Shown piece after piece: positions 1-9,145 of a stretch of DNA of 30,663 nt. Below the pieces are notes generated by a model. It was not told where the DNA came from, did no database searches, and was given only the letters and a program-made list of their open reading frames with translations. Source of the stretch: Bacillota bacterium (GTDB taxonomy: Bacteria; Bacillota; Clostridia; Clostridiales; Caloramatoraceae); assembly GCA_023415335.1 (NCBI GenBank), contig JAEZLD010000183.1:1-30663 (forward strand), given 5' to 3'. Position numbers and translations under genes: made by a program. The number at the start of each line of letters is the position of its first letter. Positions within the stretch are counted from its first letter, which is position 1.

Positions 1-46
1 AGTGCCCTTTGTTACTCACTTTTACCGTCTCACCGAGCACTCTTAT

Positions 47-75
47 AGTATAATACGGGGATGGTTTCGTGTCAA
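47..75 (-). promoter_or_regulatory. Sigma-A-type promoter reading left out of the window
   Basis: On the minus strand TTGACA (70-75) is followed after exactly 17 bases by TATACT (47-52), a near-consensus housekeeping promoter. Transcription would start near 40 and leave the window, so the gene served is not visible. The first transcribed bases contain AGTGC and GCACT arms about 30 bases apart, so the transcript may begin with a structured leader. uvdE ends at 103 on the same strand, so the promoter would start a new unit after it. Confidence 0.65.
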
Positions 76-102
76 TAATCATTTCAGATTTTTTTGTACA
101 TT

Positions 103-1059
103 TTAGATGCAAATACTGGCATCACCACATTGTGTTATGTTGGTGTAAGCTTTTAGATCATCCATAAGCTTATACACTGCTTTGTCCTTCATCTTAGCCT
201 CTACCATCACATCAAAATCTCCCACTTTTTCCGCAACTTCTCCTAAAAACTCCATAAAGAAGCTGGGATCTATATAATCATGATGGCTCCTTTGATCCTT
301 TTCAGATTTAGGACTTGAAAGGTGTATTTTAGGAGGATATGGCTCACCCTTCCACGTTCCAAATATATCTTGTATTATTTCACCTATTTTTAAGGGGGAA
401 GGGTTACACCTATCATGGTGTATATCAAGTACCATTGGTACTCCTACCCTTCTGCATATGTCCAGCACCTCTGAGGCATTATACAGCTTATCATCATTTT
501 CCAGTATAATTCTGTTTTTTATTCTATCATCAAGATTTCTAAAATTATCACAAAACCTTTTAACAGATTCCTCCTTACTGTTATATACTCCTCCTATATG
601 AAGAACCATTTTGTACTCAAATCCAAGTCCCATTAGCTCATACATGGTACAGTGGTAATCAAGATCCCTTATGGAGGATTCAATAACCTCCCTTCTAGGG
701 CTGTTAAGGAGCGTAAAGTGGTCAGGGTGGGTACTTACCCTTATGCCTGTTTCTTTTACACAGTCTCCCACTCTTTTGAATTCATCACTAAGCTTCTCCT
801 TCCACTTCCATCCCTTTAGCTCCTCATGGGTACATAAGGGTACAAGCTTTGAGGTAAGCCTATATAGCTTAATGCCATAAGCCTTGTTATACCTGAGCAA
901 TCTGACGGTATTGTTAAGATTCTCCCTTGAAACTGTGTAAAGCTTATTCTCCCATTGGCTTATGTCTAGCTTTTTAAGGCTCTTTAGAGTCACTGTCCTG
1001 TTTGGGGAACAATCCTTCACCTCCAAAGAAATTGCCACGTATCCAAAATTGATTATCAT
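103..1059 (-). CDS. uvsE: UV damage endonuclease (UvdE/UvsE family)
   Basis: This 318-residue protein resembles UV damage endonuclease, a TIM-barrel metal-dependent enzyme that nicks DNA 5' to UV photoproducts and starts a repair route independent of UvrABC. Family-like segments are the early YNKAYGIKLYRLTSKLVPL, the metal-site-like stretch STHPDHFTLLNSP, LHIGGVYNSKE, then LENDD, VPMVLDIHHDRCNP and, near the end, VEAKMKD. Length is normal for the family (about 300). The ATG start has a GGGAGATGAG-type ribosome site. It begins 30 bases after the transglutaminase gene stops on the same strand, so it may be the last gene of the moxR operon; no separate promoter is obvious. The functional link to the envelope genes is unclear and may be only positional. 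Confidence 0.9.
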   Translation of the reverse strand: MIINFGYVAISLEVKDCSPNRTVTLKSLKKLDISQWENKLYTVSRENLNNTVRLLRYNKAYGIKLYRLTSKLVPLCTHEELKGWKWKEKLSDEFKRVGDCVKETGIRVSTHPDHFTLLNSPRREVIESSIRDLDYHCTMYELMGLGFEYKMVLHIGGVYNSKEESVKRFCDNFRNLDDRIKNRIILENDDKLYNASEVLDICRRVGVPMVLDIHHDRCNPSPLKIGEIIQDIFGTWKGEPYPPKIHLSSPKSEKDQRSHHDYIDPSFFMEFLGEVAEKVGDFDVMVEAKMKDKAVYKLMDDLKAYTNITQCGDASICI

Positions 1060-1089
1060 GCTCTCATCTCCCGATAATCAATATTATTC

Positions 1090-3300
1090 TCACATCCTCT
1101 TAAATATATAAACAAATGGATTTGAGATTTGAATACGCAAAGCTATTAACCTTCCCTTCTTATCAGAAACATAATTATGAAGGCTGTTTACTGATTCCTT
1201 ATCTAGGCCACCAGCTGTTGTTTGTGGTTTAAAGTACTGATTTTTCTCATAAAACTCCAGAAACTTATTCAGCTTTACATCCAAGTTGTTCTCCAGATTT
1301 AAAATATACTCTCTAACCGACTGTCCTGGTTTATATGCTATACCCAAAGCCTTTCCATACCTTGTCAGCTTAAAGAATTCATAATAAAGCCTTCTACTGG
1401 CATTAGAATAATACACAATCATAAACATACTCAGGAAAATTACTAAGGATAACAGCCCAATAGCAGCCCATAGTATTAGAGGTACTCTATTACTGCCATT
1501 TTCATCTTGTCCTATAGGGGTATCTCCAGGAGTTTGATTTTCCCCCTGGGGCTTAGTAGGCTGCGGAGTAGTTTCTCCGCCCTCTTCAGGAGTAATTTCT
1601 GGTGTGGGCTCTTCTTCCTGTCCATTAGGTGAATCAGGATCCAAAGCTCCAGAAGCATGCCCTGGTGTAGGATCAAAGACAATCCATCCTAAATCATCAA
1701 AATACAGCTCTACCCAAGCATGAGCATCTGAGTTCCGCACATTAAGCCCTTCCTTTGTACTTCCTGCTGGCACTACAAAGCCCTCTACATATCTTGAGGG
1801 TATTCCTTCAATCCTGCACATTACTGCCATGGCAGTTGCATAATAGGTACATGAGCCTTTCTTTTCCTCAAATAGGAAGTAGTCTACAAACTCCGCATTT
1901 TCTGGAAGCTCTGATGTGTCAAGAGAATAAGGAAAATTATTCTTAAGATACTTCTCAATAGCAGAGGCCTTTAAATAGGGCATATCATAACCATTTGTTA
2001 TGGTATCAGCAAGCTGATATACCCTTTGGGATATATTACTGGGCAGCGAAAGATATTGCTTTGATTCCTGGTTTTCATCCTTAACACTTGCATTAATAAG
2101 GCTATTTCTTGTCCAAGAATATTCCTTTATGGCTACGCTATAGCTCTCATCCTTCTCAATATCCTTTGAACTCAGTAGCTGCATATTGTTATCCCCGTAT
2201 AAAGTATCTTGCCTTGTACTTATGGAAACAGGATATAATGCATTGAATATGGTTCTTATACCTTTAACCTTATACGTGATAGTAACATTCTTCTGAGTGG
2301 AGCTGGTACTCATTAACGGGTCAAAACCCAGTGGTTTATCAGCATCATATCTATCATTTATATCATTAGAATTCCACACATCCCCTGTATAGTGGTCTTT
2401 TATTACTCCCCTCATATGCATTCCATTTATCCTGTCATCTGATTTCACTATAAATGCCACTGAGTCATTAAGCCTTACAGGCCCTCCAAGTCTTCCAGAA
2501 CTTTCCTGAAAGCCTGTGGAAGATATGCTGAACACCCCTGTTCCCTTACCAGTTCCAATACCTGGACCATCGATTCCTTCTGTTAGCTTAATTATAAATT
2601 TTTCAAGCCTTGATATTGATTTAGACCTTACAGGGTTTGGCATGAATGGAGAAAGGAACATGGAAATAATCATAATTATAAGCACAGAGGGCAGCCACCC
2701 TAGTGCATATTTACCTGACTTCACCCCTTTATCCTGGCTTACATATTTCTTTTTCCTTATATAGTTATTAAATGCATAAAGCATAATGCCACAGACCATA
2801 AAAAAGCTGCAGCTAAGCTCCATTTTCTTCTCAGAATAATAAAAATAGGTTGTATACATAGCAGCCCCTGTTATTATAAGCACCATGGATCTTTTCTTCA
2901 CAACCCCAATATAATAACAAGCCAGGACTAAAAATACCACACAGATAACTGCTATATCTGTAATAAAGGTACTGTATTGAGAAGAAATGTATCCATTATT
3001 GTATATGTCCTGTATAAAATCAGGCAACCCACTTATTATACCTTTGACCATACTTAAAATATATAAGGGCCTTGGCAGAAGGAAAGGCAGAACTAATGCA
3101 AAAAGTGCATATTTGGTATAATGAACAGCAAAACAGAATACAGTTGTAAGAAATATGACAGCAAATAGTAAATAATTATTGATTGTACCATCATACCAGA
3201 ATTGTACAGAGGATATGCTACAGATGAATACCATACATATTATCAGCACAGCATATACAGCTGCATCTATAAAAGGGAGCTTTTTCTTCAACTGAAACAC
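1090..3300 (-). CDS. Membrane-anchored transglutaminase-like protein
   Basis: This 736-residue protein has an N-terminal block of about six hydrophobic helices (residues 10-230), an extracytoplasmic region, and a transglutaminase-like core. The catalytic triad is visible: Cys484 in KKGSCTYYATAM, His527 in SDAHAWVEL and Asp543 in WIVFDPTPG. A Pro/Glu/Thr-rich linker (about 555-600) leads to one more membrane helix (VPLILWAAIGLLSLVIF) and a cytoplasmic DUF4129-like tail. It is the third gene of a moxR-DUF58-transglutaminase unit, overlapping the DUF58 gene by 13 bases, which suggests coupled translation. In this widespread module the enzyme is thought to act on envelope proteins or peptides as a protease, crosslinker or amidase; the substrate is unknown. 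The triad is complete, so it should be active. Confidence 0.9.
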   Translation of the reverse strand: MFQLKKKLPFIDAAVYAVLIICMVFICSISSVQFWYDGTINNYLLFAVIFLTTVFCFAVHYTKYALFALVLPFLLPRPLYILSMVKGIISGLPDFIQDIYNNGYISSQYSTFITDIAVICVVFLVLACYYIGVVKKRSMVLIITGAAMYTTYFYYSEKKMELSCSFFMVCGIMLYAFNNYIRKKKYVSQDKGVKSGKYALGWLPSVLIIMIISMFLSPFMPNPVRSKSISRLEKFIIKLTEGIDGPGIGTGKGTGVFSISSTGFQESSGRLGGPVRLNDSVAFIVKSDDRINGMHMRGVIKDHYTGDVWNSNDINDRYDADKPLGFDPLMSTSSTQKNVTITYKVKGIRTIFNALYPVSISTRQDTLYGDNNMQLLSSKDIEKDESYSVAIKEYSWTRNSLINASVKDENQESKQYLSLPSNISQRVYQLADTITNGYDMPYLKASAIEKYLKNNFPYSLDTSELPENAEFVDYFLFEEKKGSCTYYATAMAVMCRIEGIPSRYVEGFVVPAGSTKEGLNVRNSDAHAWVELYFDDLGWIVFDPTPGHASGALDPDSPNGQEEEPTPEITPEEGGETTPQPTKPQGENQTPGDTPIGQDENGSNRVPLILWAAIGLLSLVIFLSMFMIVYYSNASRRLYYEFFKLTRYGKALGIAYKPGQSVREYILNLENNLDVKLNKFLEFYEKNQYFKPQTTAGGLDKESVNSLHNYVSDKKGRLIALRIQISNPFVYIFKRM

Positions 3301-4460
3301 CTCCCTATCTGGGAGTCATGCTTTATCATAAAAAGCTTTATGCCGCATGATTCCAACATTCTTCTTTTTTCATCTGATAGCTTCCCATCATTAATATATA
3401 TTATGTTAAGGTCATATCCATTTTCCCTCATACCTATGTATAATGCGGCTGCTTTCGATGATATTATGCTAGTAATAATAACAATTGAGGCTCCTCTGTT
3501 CATAAGGTCTAGCCTCTTTTCAATCACGTCCTCCATTACCCTGTCTCCATTTGGCTTTGCCTGGCACATCAAGTCCATCACCCTGGTAAAGCAGCCTATG
3601 TCTCCTCCTTTAACAGAGCTTATATTGAAATTTGTCATATATATCTCTATAGGTATAGCTTTTTTCATAAGATAAAAGGAAATAGAGCAGGCTGATTCCA
3701 CCGCCCTCTCCTCTAAATCATGGGCATATTCCCCTGTATATGCATTTTTATAGAGGTCAAGATAAAGATATACAGCTGTACTGCCAGCCTTCTCAAAATT
3801 TTTTACATAAAGCCTGTTATTTTTAGCAGACAGCTTCCAATGGACTCTTTTTATACTATCTCCCGGAGCATACTTCCTTATGTCACTGATGCTGGTACTA
3901 TCTTCGAAAGCCAACTGACGGTTGGATATGGACCCAAAGGACTGTAAGGCCTTAAGCTCCAGCCTTTCAATATTATATAGCTTTGGATACACCTTAAAGC
4001 TTTTTCCACTTTCTATTTTTCTTGTCCATGTAAAGATTCTCAAAGCATCCTGTATCAAAAGCTCTATTGGCCCAAGACTATATACTCCTCTGTACTTTAT
4101 AGTAATGTCCCTTACCTCTCTTTTTCTCTTCCAGGGGCCTATCGTCAAAACAGAAAAGTCAGTCCCTTCTCCATAAACTTCAAAGGTCTTGTCCTTAAGC
4201 TCTAAATAGGGAATTATAAAAATAGAATCATTATCAATTACCGTTTCTATTTTAATATCTTCACCTGTTTCAAATTTGTACTGTTTTATTCTTTGGAAGC
4301 CTGATATCTTACGTACAGATGAACGGCAGGTAAGATAGGATACAAGAATACTTAGAAGCAGCGTATAAAATATAATAAATGGAATTCTGCCTTGCATTAT
4401 ATAAGCATTGGCATAGGCTGCTGCTGCCAGAAGAATCAGACCCCATTTCCCCTTACGCAT
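3288..4460 (-). CDS. DUF58 protein of the MoxR module
   Basis: This 390-residue protein starts with two hydrophobic helices (about 6-45), then a beta-rich region, then the DUF58 signature around residues 195-235 (SDIRKYAPGDSIKRVHWKLSAK). A C-terminal region resembling a von Willebrand A-like fold follows, including a SIVIITSIISSK strand. DUF58 proteins usually sit beside MoxR ATPases and are thought to be their clients or partners at the membrane. The gene overlaps moxR by 8 bases upstream and the transglutaminase gene by 13 bases downstream, so the three are almost certainly co-translated. Its molecular role is not established. Confidence 0.88.
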   Translation of the reverse strand: MRKGKWGLILLAAAAYANAYIMQGRIPFIIFYTLLLSILVSYLTCRSSVRKISGFQRIKQYKFETGEDIKIETVIDNDSIFIIPYLELKDKTFEVYGEGTDFSVLTIGPWKRKREVRDITIKYRGVYSLGPIELLIQDALRIFTWTRKIESGKSFKVYPKLYNIERLELKALQSFGSISNRQLAFEDSTSISDIRKYAPGDSIKRVHWKLSAKNNRLYVKNFEKAGSTAVYLYLDLYKNAYTGEYAHDLEERAVESACSISFYLMKKAIPIEIYMTNFNISSVKGGDIGCFTRVMDLMCQAKPNGDRVMEDVIEKRLDLMNRGASIVIITSIISSKAAALYIGMRENGYDLNIIYINDGKLSDEKRRMLESCGIKLFMIKHDSQIGRCFS

Positions 4461-5400
4461 ATTTCCCCATCCCTGGAATAGGAAGCTTCTTCACTATGTC
4501 ATCAACAATCTCCTCAGAGGTTATACCCTTAAGCTTCCATTCAGGCTTTAATATTGTTCTGTGACACACCACTTGTTTCACAACGGCTTTAACATCATCG
4601 GGTATAGAATACTCCCTTCCATACATGAAAGCCCTGCTCTGGGAAGCACGATAAAGTCCAAGTGTTGCCCTTGGGCTGGCACCAAGTAAAAACTCCTCTC
4701 TTTCCCTTGTTTCTCTTATAATACTTAATATATATTTTTCAAGCTTTTCATCTATATATATGTTCTTTACATTATTTTTTATTTCTTCAATGTCCTCAGG
4801 TTCAGCTACAGGCCCTATACTGTTCATAGGGCTATCATTCTTATATATATGCATCATAAGGAGTTCATTTTCCTCTGATGGATACCCCATATTTATTTTC
4901 ATCATAAACCTGTCAAGCTGTGCCTCAGGAAGTGGGAAGGTCCCTTCATACTCCACTGGATTTTGTGTTGCAAAAACCATGAACGGACTTTTCACTCTAT
5001 AAGTAGTTCCGTCACAGGTAACCTGGTTTTCAGACATTACCTCCAAAAGGCTGGATTGTGTTTTAGGAGAGGTCCTGTTAATTTCGTCAGCGAGAATCAT
5101 GTTGCTCATTACAGGGCCCTGCTTGAACTCAAATTCTCCGAGCTTTTGATTATATACTGATATTCCCGTTATATCTGATGGAAGCAGATCGGGTGTAAAC
5201 TGTATCCTCCTAAAGCTGCAATTTATTGACTTTGCAATAGATTGTACCATTAGAGTTTTCCCTGTTCCAGGTATATCCTCAATAAGCAGATGACCTCCTG
5301 AAATCAGACACACGAGCACTCTTTCTAAAACATCCCTTTTCCCCACAATTACCTTTTCTACATTTGAAACAATGTTCTGAAGAATCTGATTTTTTACCAA
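4453..5400 (-). CDS. MoxR-family AAA+ ATPase
   Basis: This 315-residue AAA+ ATPase has Walker A in IEDIPGTGKTL (about 41-50), Walker B in MILADEINRT (101-110, acidic pair 105-106), a sensor-1-like ATQNPVEYEGT and the MoxR-typical FPLPEAQLDRFMMK, followed by a lid domain with ASPRATLGL. Members act as chaperone-like ATPases that mature or activate partner proteins, here probably the adjacent DUF58 and transglutaminase proteins. The start is TTG, supported by AAGGAGG about nine bases upstream; an overlapping GTG is out of frame and hits a stop after three codons. It is the first gene of the operon. Confidence 0.93.
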   Translation of the reverse strand: MVKNQILQNIVSNVEKVIVGKRDVLERVLVCLISGGHLLIEDIPGTGKTLMVQSIAKSINCSFRRIQFTPDLLPSDITGISVYNQKLGEFEFKQGPVMSNMILADEINRTSPKTQSSLLEVMSENQVTCDGTTYRVKSPFMVFATQNPVEYEGTFPLPEAQLDRFMMKINMGYPSEENELLMMHIYKNDSPMNSIGPVAEPEDIEEIKNNVKNIYIDEKLEKYILSIIRETREREEFLLGASPRATLGLYRASQSRAFMYGREYSIPDDVKAVVKQVVCHRTILKPEWKLKGITSEEIVDDIVKKLPIPGMGKYA

Positions 5401-5431
5401 ACCACTGTACCTCCTTAAATCGAATGCCTTA

Positions 5432-5460
5432 ATTATACCATGTTTTACATATTATTACTA
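5432..5460 (-). promoter_or_regulatory. Possible extended -10 promoter for the moxR operon
   Basis: The minus strand has TGGTATAAT (5432-5440), a perfect TATAAT with an extended TGn. The hexamer 17 bases upstream (TAGTAA, 5455-5460) is only a weak -35 box. The spacing to the TTG start gives a leader of about 25 bases. No better promoter is seen in the 90 bases between the upstream terminator and moxR. Confidence 0.45.
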
Positions 5461-5487
5461 TATTATATAGTAGGACAATAATGTATG

Positions 5488-5523
5488 CAAAAAGACTGAC
5501 AAGCACTGCCTGTCAGTCTTTCT
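5488..5523 (-). terminator. Intrinsic terminator after the VanW-like gene
   Basis: A perfect 10-bp stem, AAGACTGACA with TGTCAGTCTT (5492-5501 and 5511-5520), encloses a 9-base loop. On the minus strand it is followed by a run of T (complement of 5488-5493). It separates the VanW-like gene from the moxR operon. Confidence 0.85.
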
Positions 5524-5549
5524 AGTTGCTACTATTTTTAATCTTGTCT

Positions 5550-7013
5550 TTATGGTTGAGCAGTTGTTTCCGGAGTAGGTGTCTCCTCTGGAGCAGGTGT
5601 TGGTTCCGGAGTCACTGTAGGTTCCGGAGTCACTGTAGGTTTAGGAGTAGTAGGTGTAGGTGTCGCTCCTGTCTTTTTAGTACCAACTCTTATAATAGTG
5701 TTAGCATACTTATAGTAATCCTTTGAAAGTACCTCTGTAGATACAAGGCTTCCATTCTGGTATGTCTTCTTATAGGTTATGGATCTATAGCCTGTAACAC
5801 CCTCCTGCTTCACCTCAGTCTTACCCTCGGCTAATGTACTATCTTGTATATACTCCGTCTTTGGCTTAATGGTTTCCGTTACTTCAGAGCTTATCTTTAT
5901 TTCCCTGCCAGGATGCTCATTTACACCATACACCTTTACAGTTAATGTATTGCTTCCGGTGCTTGATGATATATATATGGGATATTTACTGTTATTTCTA
6001 AATTTAAAATCAATATAATTGCCTGATATGGTTGCATCCATTCCAATAGGAGCATAGGCTACCGCAATGCTATGGGCTGACCTATCTACAATTTCCATGC
6101 CAGCCATTAAGGCTGCATTATATACAGTTGTTGTAACCTGGCATATACCACCTGCAAGGGCATCAGTAGTTGTAGTTCCTACTATTACATGGGCCTCTTT
6201 ATACCCCTTAGCCTCAGTCCTTGGTCCAATGGCTTTGTTCATAGAATAGATGGCTCCAGGCATTACGACAGTATTATTTATTGCATTTGTTGCAAGCCTG
6301 ACATTAATTGTCCTGTTTACGGAGTCAGGGTTAAATTTAGTTGTATAGGATGACAGCTCCTGATAGTTTTGATTTAAATCAGCCCTTTTTACTGCAGGCT
6401 CTACCTTCTGTACAGGAATGTCTACCTTTTCCTCTACGTCGTCAGGTCTTACAGCCTGCTGCAGTAAGGAATGCAGGTTATCCTCATCAACCTTCAATCC
6501 GGATTTTTCATCTGTAAAGCGTATCTTTCCATTGCTTATGCTCATGGTGGCATCTACCGGGTCGTAGTTTATATCCGATGCTATTCTGGTTACTTCCTGC
6601 TTCAGAGGTTCAGTGTCTGCTACAAATTCCATTTCTATATTATATGTATCAGTCCTCATCCTCCATTTAGCAGAAAATTTCTTAATCATATTACCATTTT
6701 TTCCATAGCTGAAGGCTTCCTCCACAGCCTTTTCCACATCATAATGAGCATTGAGCTGTGAATAAGGTATTGTATAGCTTTTGTTTTCATATGCTGCTAC
6801 AATAGACTTGTTTACCACACCCTGGTTAACTGACTTTTCAATAGTATCAGCCGCTTCAGATTTTGTCATTTCTCCTACATATATTTCATTTATATATATG
6901 CCCTTAAGTATAGTATCCTTCTGTGACGATACCGCGTAAACATATACTCCAGAGAAAATGCCCCCTATCAGGACTACCAGCGCTGTTAGTCCAATAATTA
7001 TGATTTTTTTCAT
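5550..7013 (-). CDS. VanW-family protein with G5 domain and Thr/Pro tail
   Basis: This envelope protein has about 487 residues. An N-terminal hydrophobic anchor (IIIIGLTALVVLIGGIF) is followed by a putative peptidoglycan-binding-like domain (about 50-190), a VanW domain (about 215-350, with TINVRLATNAINNTVVMPG and ALAGGICQVTTTVYNAAL), a G5 domain (about 375-450, TVKVYG to RVGTKK) and a Thr/Pro/Glu tail. The architecture fits a cell-wall-associated surface protein; VanW itself has no settled biochemical function. Two ATGs lie six bases apart. I chose the second because GGAGG sits six bases before it; the upstream ATG at 7019 is only two codons longer and directly abuts that site. It lies about 60 bases after nth on the same strand and ends at a strong terminator. 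Confidence 0.87.
   Translation of the reverse strand: MKKIIIIGLTALVVLIGGIFSGVYVYAVSSQKDTILKGIYINEIYVGEMTKSEAADTIEKSVNQGVVNKSIVAAYENKSYTIPYSQLNAHYDVEKAVEEAFSYGKNGNMIKKFSAKWRMRTDTYNIEMEFVADTEPLKQEVTRIASDINYDPVDATMSISNGKIRFTDEKSGLKVDEDNLHSLLQQAVRPDDVEEKVDIPVQKVEPAVKRADLNQNYQELSSYTTKFNPDSVNRTINVRLATNAINNTVVMPGAIYSMNKAIGPRTEAKGYKEAHVIVGTTTTDALAGGICQVTTTVYNAALMAGMEIVDRSAHSIAVAYAPIGMDATISGNYIDFKFRNNSKYPIYISSSTGSNTLTVKVYGVNEHPGREIKISSEVTETIKPKTEYIQDSTLAEGKTEVKQEGVTGYRSITYKKTYQNGSLVSTEVLSKDYYKYANTIIRVGTKKTGATPTPTTPKPTVTPEPTVTPEPTPAPEETPTPETTAQP
5602..5637 (-). repeat. Tandem 18-bp repeat coding for Pro/Thr/Val/Glu in the VanW tail
   Basis: GGTTCCGGAGTCACTGTA occurs twice in a row without a mismatch (5602-5619 and 5620-5637, plus-strand orientation). 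It encodes two copies of a PTVTPE-type unit in the tail of the VanW-like protein. The perfect identity points to recent duplication or slippage that changes tail length. Confidence 0.9.
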
Positions 7014-7073
7014 CTCCATCCTCCATTCAAAAATGTTAGTTATGATATCAGCTTATACAATAGGATATGAACT

Positions 7074-7712
7074 TTATTTGTTTAAATTGTTATAATATCT
7101 GCATTCATCCCTTAAAAAACATTCCCCGCAGTTTGGTTTTCTTGCACTGCATATCTTTCTTCCATGCCATATAAGCCAATGGTGAGCCATGGACCACATG
7201 TTTTTAGGAACATTTTCCATAAGCTGTTTCTCAGTTGCTTCCACATCCTTCGCTTCAGCAAGCCCAATCCTGTTGGATACCCTGAACACATGGGTATCTA
7301 CAGCTATGGCATCCTTACCAAAGGCATTGGACATAACCACATTGGCAGTCTTTCTTCCAACCCCAGGAAGGGAAGTGAGTTCCTCAATGGTATCAGGCAC
7401 CTTTCCATTAAACCTCTCTAAAAGAATCCTGCTGGTGCTAATAATATTTGCTGCCTTTGTTTTATAAAACCCGCAGGTTTTTACATAGGGTTCTAGCTCT
7501 TGGGTGCTTAATGCTGCAAAATCCCATGGAGTTCTATAAACCTTAAACAGCTTGTCTGTAGCCTTGTTTACTGTTATATCTGTAGTCTGCGCTGAAAGCA
7601 TGGTAGCCACAAGAAGCTCAAAGGGGGACGAAAAATTCAGTGCACATCCCATATCCTTATATTCATGCTCAAGCTTTTCCAATATGATGCTATAGTTCAA
7701 TACTTTCTTCAC
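7074..7712 (-). CDS. nth: Endonuclease III (base excision DNA glycosylase/AP lyase)
   Basis: This 212-residue enzyme removes oxidised pyrimidines and cleaves the abasic site. The helix-hairpin-helix LPGVGRKTA holds catalytic Lys121, followed by catalytic Asp139 in AIAVDTHVFRV. The C-terminal iron-sulfur loop is intact: Cys188, 195, 198 and 204 with C-x6-C-x2-C-x5-C spacing. Length is typical. The listed start is GTG with a poor ribosome site; a TTG four codons further in (7700) has AGGTG nine bases upstream and may be the true start. It follows queG after 84 bases with its own putative promoter. Confidence 0.95.
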   Translation of the reverse strand: MKKVLNYSIILEKLEHEYKDMGCALNFSSPFELLVATMLSAQTTDITVNKATDKLFKVYRTPWDFAALSTQELEPYVKTCGFYKTKAANIISTSRILLERFNGKVPDTIEELTSLPGVGRKTANVVMSNAFGKDAIAVDTHVFRVSNRIGLAEAKDVEATEKQLMENVPKNMWSMAHHWLIWHGRKICSARKPNCGECFLRDECRYYNNLNK

Positions 7713-7745
7713 CTGCTTTTAATATAATAACTTCCGAATAATGAC

Positions 7746-7774
7746 ATTATATCATACTAAATTGTATATTTGAA
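7746..7774 (-). promoter_or_regulatory. Putative promoter for nth
   Basis: The minus strand has TTCAAA (7769-7774), a 17-base spacer and a perfect TATAAT (7746-7751), about 35 bases before the nth start. The -10 box is consensus and the -35 box matches four of six positions. Confidence 0.5.
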
Positions 7775-7796
7775 TTTTATGATTTAACAAATTTGT

Positions 7797-8783
7797 TTAT
7801 TTCTGCATTAACTTATCTATAGCTATATCTATATAATATTTAAGCTCAGGCCTTTTTTCTCTAAGCTCCTGAAGTACTTCTATATATTTTTTATCTCCAC
7901 TGTTTCCCATGGAATTTATTAGATTCCTTGTAAGTACCTTTCTGCCTCTCCATCCTGAGGAGGTCATGCCAAAGGTGTTCATAAATTCCTTATTTGACTG
8001 ATAAAGCATATTCATAGGGTCATAAACAGGTTCCGAAAATTCCTTTATTCCACACTCCCCGGCTTTTCTATTATATGGACAAACATCCTGGCAGGTATCA
8101 CAGCCATATACCCTACAACCTGCAAGACTTATTTCTTCAGGAGTAAGCTGTTCCTTCTTTTGTGTAACATATGACAGACACCTCTGAGCATTTAAGAAAA
8201 AAGGCTTCTCAAGGGCTTTAGACGGACATGCTTTTATGCAAAGGCTACAATCCCCGCATCTGCTCTCCATACTTATACTTCTTTCAATATATATGTCTGT
8301 GACAAGCTCTCCTAAGAAAATAAAGGAACCATACAAAGGATTTATTATATTATTATTTTTACCATAAAACCCTATTCCACACTTATATGCAATCTCCCTG
8401 TCGTGAAGCGGAGATGTATCACAAAGAACAATGCTTTTTCCACCATATTTCTTACTAATAAAATCTGCCAGCAGGTTCAGCTTTTCCTTAATAACCTTGT
8501 GATAATCAATTCCCATAGATGATTTGGACATATATGGATATGCCTTATTGGGCTCTGATGTTTTATATGGCAGTGCTATTGATATTATGGTGCTGGCATT
8601 TTCAAGCAGGCTGCCTACATTTACTCTGACATTTTCATCCTGCTCTTCAAATCCAGACAGGCAGTTTAGCCTTTTTCTTTCTTTAAGCCTTTCTATAAAT
8701 GTCTGGCTAAAGTCAGCATCGCAAAAGCCTATTGCCTCTATGCCTATGGATTTAGCATACCTCTGTATTTCAATCTGCTTCAA
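7797..8783 (-). CDS. queG: Epoxyqueuosine reductase QueG
   Basis: This enzyme of about 328 residues reduces epoxyqueuosine to queuosine in tRNA, the last step of the pathway, using cobalamin and two 4Fe-4S clusters. The first cluster motif is CGDCSLCIKACP; the second set lies in CRVYGCDTCQDVCPYN, with a preceding lone Cys in QRCLSYVTQ. DTSPLHDREIAYKCGIGFYG is the conserved cobalamin-site stretch. The C-terminus (WRGRKVLTRNLINSMG) resembles the short HEAT-like region. I set the start at the TTG giving MKQIEIQRYAKS, because GGGAGAG lies six bases upstream and the N-terminus then matches the family; an open frame extends eight codons further to another TTG at 8807. No other queuosine gene is in the window. 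Confidence 0.92.
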   Translation of the reverse strand: MKQIEIQRYAKSIGIEAIGFCDADFSQTFIERLKERKRLNCLSGFEEQDENVRVNVGSLLENASTIISIALPYKTSEPNKAYPYMSKSSMGIDYHKVIKEKLNLLADFISKKYGGKSIVLCDTSPLHDREIAYKCGIGFYGKNNNIINPLYGSFIFLGELVTDIYIERSISMESRCGDCSLCIKACPSKALEKPFFLNAQRCLSYVTQKKEQLTPEEISLAGCRVYGCDTCQDVCPYNRKAGECGIKEFSEPVYDPMNMLYQSNKEFMNTFGMTSSGWRGRKVLTRNLINSMGNSGDKKYIEVLQELREKRPELKYYIDIAIDKLMQK

Positions 8784-8833
8784 ACAAATCTCTCCCATAG
8801 TAATCAAACTTAATACTATTATAGTATAAAACT

Positions 8834-8861
8834 TTGTTTATGAATACAAAATATATATGAT
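8834..8861 (+). promoter_or_regulatory. Possible promoter for the UPF0180 gene
   Basis: TTGTTT (8834-8839) and TATGAT (8856-8861) are 16 bases apart on the plus strand, about 33 bases before the gene. The -35 box is weak. The region is AT-rich and shared with the divergent queG, for which I see -10-like boxes but no good pair. Confidence 0.35.
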
Positions 8862-8894
8862 AATAATAATATATTAGCAGATGGAGGCTCAGCA

Positions 8895-9143
8895 ATGAAT
8901 AAGAAAGTAGCAATAGAAAAGGATTTAAGCAATGTAAAGGAGCTTTTTACTAAAGAAGGCTACACAGTTGATGAAATTGATGAAAATCAGGCAGAGAAGT
9001 TATCAGGAAACAATTATGCGGCTATAATAGTATCAGGTGGAAGCATAAACTTTCTTGGTAACAATACCACCTCTACCTCCTCTCCTGTAATAAATGCGGA
9101 AGGCCTTTCTGCACAGGAAATATACAACATGGTGAAGCACTAG
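8895..9143 (+). CDS. UPF0180 (YkuS-like) small protein
   Basis: This 82-residue protein has the look of the UPF0180/YkuS family: an N-terminal KVAIEKDLSNVKELFTKEGY segment, a central AAIIVSGGSINFLG strand-turn-strand, and a terminal INAEGLSAQEIYNMV helix. It has no membrane segment or signal. The ATG is preceded by GGAGG seven bases upstream. It is a single plus-strand gene between divergent queG and convergent cysE, closed by a shared terminator. The family function is unknown; length is usual. Confidence 0.85.
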   Translation: MNKKVAIEKDLSNVKELFTKEGYTVDEIDENQAEKLSGNNYAAIIVSGGSINFLGNNTTSTSSPVINAEGLSAQEIYNMVKH

Positions 9144-9145
9144 AT

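Noticed and set aside
49..54. TATAAT on the plus strand at the left edge
   Set aside because: No -35 box at 16-18 bases upstream; the overlapping minus-strand promoter is far better and explains the AT pattern.
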